In this document: positions 10,490-19,708 of the stretch, piece by piece
Layout of the letters: every line of letters starts with the position of its first letter
How positions within the stretch are numbered: the first letter of the stretch is position 1
Assembly (NCBI GenBank): GCA_911728435.2
Contig: OU452213.1
Span: 10,907,834 to 10,971,833, forward strand
DNA from: Apoderus coryli
Lineage: Eukaryota > Arthropoda > Insecta > Coleoptera > Attelabidae
DNA: 64,000 nt
Direction of reading: 5' to 3'
The notes under the pieces: generated by a model
What the model saw: only the letters and a program-made list of their open reading frames with translations
Databases searched by the model: none
Told to the model about the DNA's origin: nothing
Program-made: the position numbers and the translations under genes

Positions 10490-10589
10490 ATTGGATAACA
10501 ATATCATAACATTCTACACTATTACAAAGCAATATAAGACAATACATCAATTAGGTATCAAATAAGTGCCTTACTGAGCCCAAAAAGGT

Positions 10590-11080
10590 TCTTCTCGGGA
10601 CAAAAAATTAAAAAAAGCGTCACCTCACTGTCATTGGCAAGACGAACCGAGCGCGCCAAGAACGAATTGCAACAATAATTTTTTCTGGAATGTGTTTGAT
10701 GACACCACGGCTCGCAAGCGTTGAACGATATGAAACACGAATTTCAATTTTGCTTAAAAGATCAGGACAAGTCAACCTTCCATTGATAAGATAGAATTAA
10801 ATCAAATATTGGCGTTGACCACACAGCGTGTCAATGCCAAGATAGGACTCTAAGTCAGCATATAATTCAAAACGATCATCAAATACCAAGTCAATATGCA
10901 GTTTGTAGGCAAGGTATCTGAGAAATTTGTGCTGAACAAGCACAATTTTCACTAGTTATACAGCATAATGTGGAGACCAAACGCTGAGGCATACTCAAGG
11001 CATGGTCTGACCAAACTTGTGTAAAGAAGCTTCAGAGAATTAACATGCGTAAACCCCCGTGACCAGCATTTAATTCAATT
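10590..11080 (-). pseudogene. LINE fragment: RT C-terminal end, minus strand
   Basis: Minus-strand reading from about 11070 gives LLYTSLVRPCLEYASAFGLH, resembling the 'LY.SLVR..LEY.S.VW.P' block of Jockey/CR1-like RTs. It then continues through decayed sequence to an RxxxH...F-like end near 10620. Frames are broken. Confidence 0.5.
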
Positions 11081-11224
11081 ATGTTATATGTGGAATACAA
11101 AAATCCAACCATTATCAAGCAACTCCCATATCTAGTTTAGTTATTTAAGGGTTGTTTGGTTCAGTGAGTAATCGAAAATACTAGCCTGTCTTCATCTCAA
11201 AAAGGACACGAAAGAACATTTATC

Positions 11225-11450
11225 ACCGCTTTCCTATTAATTCAATAATTTCAGATGTAATCCAAGGTTTTAGTTTTATTTTAATTTCTGGAGTAGCTCG
11301 GTTTATGTTGTCATTTTTGGTTTGTATAAACATTTCAGTTTTGGTGTTAATATTGTTATGTGAAAGAATGTCGTGCCAGTTTATGTTTTTTATATTTGAA
11401 CAGAAATCTTGATTGGGATTTATATTTTGTAAAACACTTATATTTAATTA
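11225..11450 (-). pseudogene. LINE fragment: endonuclease-RT linker, minus strand
   Basis: Minus-strand reading gives NIKNINWHDILSHNNINT, then LKPWITSEIIELI. This is the linker block that ends in K-P-W-I-T and precedes the RT. It lies upstream, in minus sense, of the C-terminal fragment at 10590-11080, so the two are probably one copy that lost most of its RT (only ~145 bp separates them). Confidence 0.5.
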
Positions 11451-11589
11451 ATCCTTCCTAATCAATATCAAAATAATTTTTTTTTGTCTGTCTAACACGA
11501 TTCCCCTAAAAAATACTAGTAAATAATGTAAATATCATATCAAACTTGTTCGAATGAAATAAATGTTAAAATGCAAAAGGGTCAAAAGA

Positions 11590-11960
11590 AAATAAGCAAA
11601 CAATGTTGCCACATCAGGGACGCACTAATGTATACTTTCCCATATATAATTCTTTAAATGTATATAACATCAGAGCCCTCTACGGCAACACGCTGAACCT
11701 TCATAGGAATTTTTGTATGATGCTGCGTCCCTTTTTGTTCCAATTTTACAGTCTTCTGCAGATCTACCGGAAAATGTAATATCAAATATATTCAAGCTGA
11801 GTAGCAATCCGACGAGTCCATCTAAAAATCATAGTCGTATCTGCTCACAGAGCGAAGATATAAGGCCGTGACTTTAGTGCGTCCTATATACGGACGCAGC
11901 AATTCTTTGGACGCAATATTAACCGTAAAAGGGCGTAATACGGACGTAGCATTGATAGCA
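11590..11960. repeat. GGACGC/TGCGTCC-rich segment resembling the 6-8.6 kb array
   Basis: GCGTCC or its complement occurs at least six times (near 11619, 11726, 11878, 11893, 11911, 11927), echoing the array that stops at 8625. It may be the far side of the same region, split by the LINE relics at 8.6-11.5 kb. Confidence 0.4.
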
Positions 11961-11963
11961 GGA

Positions 11964-12016
11964 TATATATATATATATATATATATTTTAAATATATATA
12001 TTATATAGGGTGTTTT

Positions 12017-12052
<36 letters not shown>
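11964..12052. repeat. (TA)n microsatellite, interrupted
   Basis: Two runs of TA dinucleotides flank a short spacer containing AGGGTGTTTTA. It separates the TGCGTCC segment from the GGAGGC segment. Confidence 0.9.
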
Positions 12053-12053
<1 letters not shown>

Positions 12054-12059
12054 GCATAG

Positions 12060-12445
12060 TGTCAAATTGGCCTCTGTATCAGTACATTCGCTGAACGAAC
12101 TTGCCTCCAAAGCGGAGGCAACTGCGAAATTTCGGAGGCAACTCAGTACCCCCCGTGTATAAGTAGTTTAAATGATTAGAATAGACCCCAGGAGGCCACT
12201 GCCGAAAATTGTGCTGGAGGCCAGTTCGCCACTTACACATATACAGTTATACAGTTTAGTTCGAGAAAAAAAGTTCAGGTGGCGCCTTGGACATATACAC
12301 ATATACAAATTATATGTGAGCTGAACGAAGTTGCCTCCATACATCTAATGGACCTACTGGCCTCTGAGATTTGGCAATCACGCATTTGAAACAATAGTGG
12401 TATTAATATACTTGCATTACAAGTGTAAGATAGGTGGTGGAGGCA
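12060..12445. repeat. GGAGGC-rich dispersed element, copy 1
   Basis: The words GGAGGCAACT, GGAGGCCACTG, GGAGGCCAGTTCGCC and their complement GCCTCC recur about ten times in under 400 bp, on both strands, next to a TA microsatellite. The same words occur at 48450-48740. No open frame explains them. Confidence 0.55.
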
Positions 12446-12739
12446 GTTACGATATTTGAACAGTCTGATAATTTAATAACACCGTTGGTGATTCGGAAAA
12501 ATAGGATAAGGGTTGGAAATTCAGGTTTTGTACGTAAAATGAAACAACTTGAAACATTAAGAAGCTGTAGTATATGTTTTCTCTTTGAACTAAAAATTAG
12601 AAAGTTTTTTAAAAAAGCTAATTAACATAAAAACAAATATCGTCAAATTCAAATAAATTCTAGCAATCAAATGGTAATATTTTGGTTACTATTATTTAGG
12701 CTAAACATAATAAACTGTTACATTATGTAAGGTAAGTAT

Positions 12740-12905
12740 CATATCATATATCATATAGTATGTCTTCATTCTAACCCAGCCCTTATTGCTCAATAAATTA
12801 GGATGTTTCCTAATCAATTCTTCATTTTTCTTTTGAATATGGCCATTAAAGTATCGTTTTACTAATTTAGATTGCTCTGCCGACAATAGAATTTTGTGTG
12901 TTAGT
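12740..12905 (-). pseudogene. Fragment of a multi-copy DNA-binding-like gene
   Basis: Minus-strand ILLSAEQSKLVKRYFNGHIQ, then EELIRKHPNLLSNKGWVRMK. The pattern (W/A-x3-L-V-x-x-Y-F-x-x-H-I, then 'E-x2-L-x-x-H-P-x-L-x4-G-W-V-x-I/M-K') resembles a Myb/SANT-like C-terminal module that I have seen in many uncharacterised hemipteran proteins with upstream zinc fingers. The middle seems shortened and the frame is lost after MIYDM. The family recognition is tentative. Confidence 0.4.
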
Positions 12906-12985
12906 GTTTGTTTTGATGCTAAAATAAAAGAGACTCATGATACAAAAAGTTTAAAATTAACCAAAACATGTAATCTTTACTCAAA

Positions 12986-13140
12986 GTGGAATCAATAAAT
13001 CGGAAATGGAACTCAAAATCCAAATCACTATTTTAATTATTGAAAACACCCTATCCAACAAACCGACGGACAAAAGTACATGTTTCGAGAACAGTGGTTC
13101 TCATCATCAGCTTTAAACGGTCCAAAGCGATAAAATTAAT
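12986..13140 (-). repeat. Left copy of a ~145-bp inverted repeat with hammerhead-like core
   Basis: Read on the minus strand, this segment matches 14577-14722 on the plus strand at most positions (GATGATGAGAACCA, TGTACTTTTG, TTTGAGTT). On the minus strand at 13110-13069 it holds CTGATGA, a perfect 6-bp stem (GAGAAC/GTTCTC, loop CACT), GAAAC, a possible ACA/TGT short stem and a GTC triplet. That is the box order of a hammerhead ribozyme with a minimal stem III. Confidence 0.7.
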
Positions 13141-13209
13141 AAAAGTAAAATAAAAATGTTTGAAAACCTCTCGAAACGCTCACAAGTAATTAATGGCACT
13201 GCTAGTTTT

Positions 13210-14440
13210 TTTTCGTTTATTACAAAGTTTGCAGCAGCAGTTCTAATCAGCAACGGACCGGGAGAGCCCTTTCCCATAACACTGGCGTAAAACAGGGTTG
13301 TGTCATTGCATCGATTTTGTTTTCGATGTTTATGGAAACGGTCACTCAACTTGTTAAGGATGAACTACCGGAGGGAATAGAGATCGTCTACAGATTTGAT
13401 CGCGGCGGACTCTTCAAGCTTCCTAGACTGCAAGCTGAGACAAAGATCGTATCCACATCATTGAGCTTCAATGCGAGGATGACAACGGTGTACTAGCTGA
13501 TACAGAAGGGGATCTTCAATATATACTAAATGCATTTAACAGCGCATACAGGAGATCGCGCATGAACTAAATATAAAGAAAACACAGATTCTCTGCCAGC
13601 CTGCACCAAACAAGAGGGCTGTCCCACCACATATTCGAGTTAACGGAGACAGACTTCAGAACATCGAGAGTGTCTCTTACCTCGGCAGTATTCTCGCGGC
13701 GTACGCAAATATCGATGATGAAATTCAACATCGCAGAAGATGGGCAAGCGCATCTTTTGGCCGACTGAGGCCGAGAGGCTTCCATAATCATAACATCGAC
13801 GTTCGAAATAAATTGCGAGTGTATAATGCTATTGTAGTTCCTACCCTTACGTACAGCTATGAGTCTTGGACCACTTATCGGAGGCATTTAAAACCCTTAG
13901 AGAAGTACCATTAACGATGTCTTAGAAGAGTTCTTGGAATCAAATGGCAGGACCGACGAACAGACATCAGCGTTCTAGAGGAAGACAAAACAACTGGCAT
14001 TGAGGCGATGATTGTGAGCCACCAGCTGCTACGTAATCTGCATGCCAACGGAACGCCTTTCACAGAGAATCCTTTGTTCACAACTTAAGGTCGGCTCACG
14101 AAACCAAAGAGGGCAACAAAAGAGGTACAAGGATGTTCCTAAGACCAACATAAAGAAGTATGGCTTAGATGTAAAGAGCAACTGGGAGCAGATCGGGAAC
14201 GACCGACCGAGATGGAGGCGTACCATTTACTAGGGTCATCAAGTTTTTGAAGAGCAGCGTCGGCGACATGAGGGTGCAAAGAAACAGCATCGAAAAGAGA
14301 GTGAACGCATCGATGGTGCAGCACACCTACAACAGCCGGTAAATGTTGGTGATTGGGTGTGTCAATTTTGTCATAAGGTTTGTGGCTCGAGGATCGGTCT
14401 GTTTAGCCATCTTAGAGTTCACAACAGAAATCCCTGAGAT
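13210..14440 (+). pseudogene. Non-LTR retrotransposon relic, RT C-terminal half to terminal zinc finger
   Basis: Across three frames with a few stops it reads: a GVKQGC-like RT block with SLFMETVTQLVKDEL-like continuation (about 13280-13360), LNIKKTQILCQPAPN (13570-13610), IESVSYLGSILAA (13660-13700), KLRVYNAIVVPTLTYSYESW (13810-13870), DISVLEEDKTTGIEAM (13965-14010), RYKDVPKTNIKKYGLD (14124-14172), and a closing zinc finger, CQFCHKVCGSRIGLFSHLRVH, in two halves (CQFCHKVCGSRIG; LFSHLRVH) near 14360-14430. This is the tail of a widespread non-LTR family in invertebrates. The YADD region is disrupted. It is about 1.2 kb of an element that is normally several kb long. Confidence 0.75.
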
Positions 14441-14576
14441 GGAATAATGCATACTCATTAGCGAGTGAATGCCGATTTTGCGAGTGAGTGCCGGTTTTGC
14501 AATCCACAGTTGTGAGCGTTCCACCAGCCAATGGAGGCTTTTCAAACCATTTTCAATATTGACTTTGTATATTGAT

Positions 14577-14722
14577 TTTATTGCTTTGTATCGTTAAAAG
14601 TTGATGATGAGAACCAGTGTTCTGGAAATGTACTTTTGCCCATTGATGTGTTTGATAGAAAGTTTTGAATTAAAATAGTAGATTGGACTTTGAGTTTCAA
14701 TTTCGAGTTAATATTACCGGTT
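14577..14722 (+). repeat. Right copy of the ~145-bp inverted repeat
   Basis: Inverted counterpart of 12986-13140. The ribozyme-like core is more degraded here (TTGATGA instead of CTGATGA, GAAAT instead of GAAAC), though the GAGAAC/GTTCT stem survives. It lies just after the 3' end of the LINE relic. Confidence 0.7.
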
Positions 14723-16200
14723 ATAAGTGCGAAATTATGAAGTATCTATATGTTTAGGTTAAAAGGTATTTAAACATTTTCCGTAACTATTGGCCAATAA
14801 GCTGAAACAGGTTTTTCCTTTTCTCCATAAAAAGTCTATTATAGTCCGTATAAAAGGTGATTATGATGCAATATTTTAACGATGAATTTACAGCATTTTA
14901 GCGACGAATTTACAGCACTACTGTAAAAATAATCCGAATTTAGACAAATTTAATGTTCAGTATTGAAAAATAAAAGTCCAATCTCAACGAAATTATTTTT
15001 AATTTATTTTTCATTACTGAAATTATAACTCCACTTAAGAATGAACTACTTTTTCAAGAAATTTATTTATATTTAACCAAAAATCAACATTTAATAAATA
15101 ATTATCTAACAGATCATTGTTATTATTTTATAATTTTAATTAGGCTAACATTTTTTTTTTCATTTCAGTGTTTATAAAAAAATAATCAAATTTTAACGGA
15201 AATCTCGGATCTTTAAGTTCGAGAAAAAATCAGTAGTTTTGTTTACAGCCTGTAAATTTCAGTATCGATTAAATTTAAAAAATCTACAGTCATGGCTCTA
15301 GTCACATAATGGTTTGTCTTTAATCTCCTGAAAATCACATGTCCGTATCTCTTCTGGTTATTAAAATATTTGACTTGTCAAGTCTAAACCAATGAAATTG
15401 TGGAATAACAAATAGGGCTTTCCATTTAAAAAAACGTAAGTTTGGTTCATCCTGATGAGATGAGCCACCCTGTACAAATATCAATAATTTTAAAATACGT
15501 ACTTTATGACTGCCTAAACACTGGCTGCTTAGTTATGCGTGAAATTTTTGGTCTTTGAGGTTCAACGCACTAATAACTCACCGTGTATATAGTTTTAGTT
15601 AAAATCATTTTTACTTTCCATATTATACCTTTTTAATGGATTTCTACCCGTTATGTTAACATCCAAGTAACATTTAGGCTCCGGAAATATTTAAAAGATT
15701 TTCACACACTGACATTTGAAATTGAATAATAGACAATTGAAGTGGGTAAAAAATCACAAAGTTTCACTCCTACACATGCGATTCTTTTTTTGTTGTGCAG
15801 GTTTCGTCACGCAACAGTCGAGGTCAAACATCAGAACTTGTACAAACTGTTGTTTATCTCAGACTAATATGTTTCTTTCTTATGAAAGTTGAAGATTAGC
15901 TGCGCTATAACCAACCCTTGAGTAGCCTAATTCATCACCTCTTTCAACTCCCTTATTTATCCGTGTAATTTTTTTTTTATTGAATGCTTGCAATATTGAT
16001 GTTAACTGTCCGTCCGTACGATATGTGCATATTGTTTATGTAGTTTTTTATGATCCCTTTCCTTGTTAACTTCGATTACTGTTTAGCTGCCACGACTAAT
16101 TCATTAAGTTTGTACAAATGACTCACGCTGTTTGCGTCAACGAACAAAAATTTTAAAAAATATTTCTTAAACCGATAAATGAAAAATTTAAAAAAACTTC
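14723..16200. other. No recognisable feature
   Basis: AT-rich sequence without supported genes. There is a short direct repeat (ACGATGAATTTACAGCA / GCGACGAATTTACAGCA) near 14880-14920. GCCACCCTGTAC near 15465 resembles a mariner-type terminus, but no partner was found. Confidence 0.5.
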
Positions 16201-17615
16201 AAAAATATGTTGAACTAGGATACGCAATCTTTTTATCATTTGAAATAGCTCGTTTGGTTGTTTCTTAAGATAATTCGCTAAATTTTTTGCATAGGTACCC
16301 TGTTGAAAATGCCAGATAGAACCATATAAAAAACTAGTTGTTGCCCTCGAGGCACGAATAGCTCTCCATATTGAAGTATAAAAGTAATAATTTTATGACC
16401 TTTTCTCTATTTATTTATTTAATTTATAAATATTTTTTTATTTCAGACATCAGCTATTTTTTTTAAGTATCGGGTTTTGTTCCTTTTTCTTCTCTTTGGA
16501 TATACGTACATATTTTATATTTCAGATCTTTTTAGCCAAATTCTTGTATGCAAAATAGTTGTTTTTTTTTTTTAGTTTTATTATTTTATTTTATCTATCA
16601 AGCTTTTCACGACTGTATGTGTGACCAGTAAAAAGAAATTATTTTTTACTACACCCTTAAATGGATGCCTATGTGTGAAAATCATTAACAGCACATACAA
16701 ATTTTCTGTAGTATATTTGTGTTAAATTTTGCTAAAAATTTTATTTAATATTATTGGATCGTGATTACATATCTCAGCTATTTTTTATACTTTTGAAAGA
16801 CGTCTATGGTACATTAACTTTTTGTCGTGTATTTTTAACCAATTCAACTACTTAAAATGCTAAATATCATTTTTACAGTCCAAATATTTTTTTTATTTTG
16901 ACTTGATTCTACTATTTACGAACGCATATATGTAAACAAGTTTAGTTTTTTTATTCTGCATTTTCATTTTTCATATATCAGAGATATGTAGCCATTTTCT
17001 CTAGTATGTTCGGGAGAGGTATTTTTTTCGTTTATGACCCTTTTTTGTGAACGTCTGTGAACCAATTTTTCTATGTTATTTTTAAGTTATATTCTATTAC
17101 AGCTATGAAAAATCATTCCATATTTCGAATAACTTTAGGAAATATAAGTATATTATAGATATTTATTTATTTTGCTTTTTTTCCAGTACCTATTTTCGAA
17201 CGCAAGTTTTTTTCATAGGTTATATTCTACTCGTATCAACTTTTTTTTTTTCGCTTTTGACGCCTTTTTACACTCTTTTCGAACGCCAATGTGATTAAAT
17301 CTATGAAAAATTATTCAGTATTTCAGATAAGGTTAAGAACTATGAATTTTTTAATTTTTGAACTCTTTTTTGTCCCCTTCGCTACGCTCAATGTTTCCCA
17401 ATCAGCACCTAGAGGTATCCTGTATTGTTTTTGTACCAAATTTGGTTAAAATATGTTAAGTTGTTTTTGAGTTATAGTTGATAGAGATAGACATTTTTTA
17501 AAACTACTTATTTACCTATAAAATGATCAAACATGTATTTCCGGTGAAATTATTAATTTTTTTCATGAAACTAATAGCCGCCATATACATATAATATGAT
17601 ATGGAGAGCTAAAAA
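16200..17615 (+). repeat. GAACGCC-rich repeat with subterminal hairpin, copy 1
   Basis: Shares ordered blocks with 31200-35065: ACCAATTCAACTACTTAAAA, TTTACGAACGC, TTTTCGAACGC, the LINE/Helitron-tail-like ACCAAATTTGGTTAAAAT, then AAAACTACTTATTTA, TATTTCCGGTGAAATT, CATGAAACTAATAG and a closing hairpin CCATATAC...ATATGG followed by AGAGCTAAAA. The end at about 17612 is shared exactly with the second copy at about 35060, which marks a true element terminus. Confidence 0.65.
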
Positions 17616-17774
17616 GATGTACTTTGAAGGGCTTTTGGTTAAAAGAGGGTGCCAGACGTCAACTGAGCCCTTCTTCGCACCCCATTCGATTTTATTATGT
17701 GGAAAAACGAAATTTCAAAGCAAAAACCAAAAGAAAATTGTAGCAATTGTACATATAAAATATGGGTAGAGCCT

Positions 17775-18062
17775 ATCCATATTTTCTTTAGTACTAGTTT
17801 TCTAGCGTATTTTATTAGGGTTGTTAATTTACGACTTTTAATCTAAGAAATATTAAACTTACCGTTATTATGGTTTTGCCGATTTTCGAATGCGTAGCTG
17901 TATAAAAATTTATTACTATCCATATGTTCTTTAGAACTTATTTTCTAGCGTATTTTGTTAGGGTTGTTAATTTACCACTTTTAATCTAGGAAATATTAAA
18001 CTTACCGTTATTATGGTTTCGCCGATTTTCGAATGCGTAGCTGTATAAAAATTTATTACATA
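17775..18062 (+). repeat. Tandem duplication, 143-bp unit
   Basis: TCTAGCGTATTTT begins at 17801 and again at 17944. The two units also share TTAGGGTTGTTAATTTA, AATATTAAACTTACCG and GAATGCGTAGCTG with few differences. Its function is unknown. Confidence 0.9.
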
Positions 18063-18446
18063 TTCTTTGGAAAAATCTAACTCACACACCATGCTGGACT
18101 TGGTTTGGGGTTAGAATTTTACATGTGAATTGCTCTTATACCTATTCTATTGGACATCACAGGATCCGTTTTTGTATTCAGTTTTATGTCATTATTGTAA
18201 TATACCATTTTTTGTTCCTTGAAAAACTTTTCAATTCAAAATATACAAGGCGTGTAAAAAGAAGCTTTTGTTTTAACATTTGAAATAATGCACGCTTAAT
18301 TTGATACATTTTATATTTTACCAAAATTCAACTATATACTAATTTTGAACAAACCTTACACATATTATTGGGAATTGGTTATCTTTAAGAACCCTACAAT
18401 CATAGTTTGATACTGATTATAATACATGTGATAGAGCCCTGCTAAT
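18063..18446. other. Probable 3' flank of the Helentron
   Basis: Lies downstream (minus sense) of the last Helentron stop codon. The element's 3' terminus is expected here or slightly below, but I could not identify a diagnostic end. A T-rich run directly follows the stop codon. Confidence 0.3.
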
Positions 18447-19550
18447 TTATTTTTTTTTTAATAATAGTAAAACTGCGTTATTAAGATTGTTGTTAAAATT
18501 TGTTACATATTCTAAATTATTATCGTTACATATTATCCATCGATTAGTATCTAATCTTAAAGCTGAATAGTAATGGCCGCGCAGAATTGTGCCATCAAAA
18601 CTTTGATGATACACGACAGCACTTAATTCATAATGAAGATTATTTAATATAATATAATCAGGATTAAAATTAGAGAATGTTGTATTAAAAACTTGTAATG
18701 TGTTGTAGTCATATTTTTGTAGAGCCAAAATCACATATTTGTTCGTAGTAACAAAATTCATTCTTGATTGCATGTTATGTAAACACAATTGGCATGTTGC
18801 CTCAGAATTTAAAAAATCGAACATACTGTAGAAATCTAGGTTTTCGGTGTTAGGACAAGCCAAAATTGGAGAATATGATTCTTCAACATTAGAAGTCACC
18901 TCAGTTTCACAAATTTCACATTTTTGAACCATGTTGTATGTACATTTTAGTAAGCTTAAAAATGCTTGGTCTGATTTATTCAAAATTTCTAATAGAAATT
19001 CATGACAGTCTTGTTGCATGTTCTGAACAAAGACTCCTCCTATCAGATTTCTTAATTCCATGCAAGATTTATCTACCCCTGTTAAAATGGTATAGAATAT
19101 TCTATGAAATTCGTTATATTGGTTTCTTATAGAATATCTAAATTCTGGCAAATTTAATAGACATTGCACTATACTGTTTGCATAACATGAAACGCCATCA
19201 CGATTAAATAAACCTTGAGGAGTATGATGATTTAATTCTGTTCCTAGAGTTTTCTTCACACTTTTTTCTTGTGTTTGTATATGAACATCGCATTGTCTAT
19301 CAATACTTTCTTTACTAGTTAAAATGTTCGAATATTTGGTGGAAGTCGTATGTGGCTCTTTTGGATTGACAAGAATATTACTATGGATGATAATTTTATT
19401 TGAAGGTTCAGCAATACCTTTAGATATTTTTGACATATACATGGTGTTATAATTCTTTTTTTGATTTAATATGGATACATATACGGGTTTATGATAACTA
19501 AAATATGATTCATATACTCCACTTGTAAAGTCGTTTGTAGTGTTAGCCAA
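18447..19550 (-). CDS. Helentron C-terminal part: endonuclease end plus ubiquitin-specific protease (C19)
   Basis: A 367-residue frame. Residues 1 to ~28 (SGVYESYFSYHKPVYVSI) are the end of the endonuclease domain (S-x-H-x-P block) begun in the upstream frame, and its ATG is internal, so it is probably not an independent start. Residues ~115-366 form a peptidase C19 domain: Cys box GLFNRDGVSCYANS with catalytic Cys122; QQDCHEFL (QDxxEFL box); two Cys pairs CEIC and CQLC, as in the zinc ribbon of USP fingers; His box GHYYSAL with His326; and CNDNNLEYV with Asn342/Asp343 as third-residue candidates. Such enzymes remove ubiquitin from proteins. At ~250 residues it is a compact USP. All catalytic boxes are present, suggesting selection. 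A role in protecting the transposase from degradation is only a guess. Confidence 0.8.
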   Translation of the reverse strand: MANTTNDFTSGVYESYFSYHKPVYVSILNQKKNYNTMYMSKISKGIAEPSNKIIIHSNILVNPKEPHTTSTKYSNILTSKESIDRQCDVHIQTQEKSVKKTLGTELNHHTPQGLFNRDGVSCYANSIVQCLLNLPEFRYSIRNQYNEFHRIFYTILTGVDKSCMELRNLIGGVFVQNMQQDCHEFLLEILNKSDQAFLSLLKCTYNMVQKCEICETEVTSNVEESYSPILACPNTENLDFYSMFDFLNSEATCQLCLHNMQSRMNFVTTNKYVILALQKYDYNTLQVFNTTFSNFNPDYIILNNLHYELSAVVYHQSFDGTILRGHYYSALRLDTNRWIICNDNNLEYVTNFNNNLNNAVLLLLKKK

Positions 19551-19708
19551 TATTATATCAATTTGTGTATTTGAATCGGTGGTAACAATATTGGGCTTTA
19601 ATAATGAAATAAGCTTATATTTCTTTAAATCCTCACATAACGTATTTTTAGATTCTTGTAAATTAATATTAAAATCTCCGATTACAACAAGTTTTCCATT
19701 AATATCTT

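Larger units (their letters stand above)
8626..10490 (+). pseudogene. Decayed non-LTR retrotransposon with RNase H, internally rearranged
   Basis: Plus-strand fragments lie in the normal order of a LINE ORF2: an endonuclease-RT linker (8626-8816), a YADD catalytic motif (GYADDI, near 9719-9736), an RNase H domain (about 9790-10075) and a C-terminal CCHC-type segment (to 10489). The RT thumb and downstream part are present but inverted, on the minus strand at about 9180-9712. Stops and frameshifts are frequent, and most of the RT palm is missing. The RNase H and final Cys/His segment place it in the I/LOA/Outcast-like part of the Jockey superfamily. The exact clade is not determined. Confidence 0.72.

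Noticed and set aside
12434..12625. 63-residue plus-strand frame
   Set aside because: No motif and low-complexity ending; likely chance.
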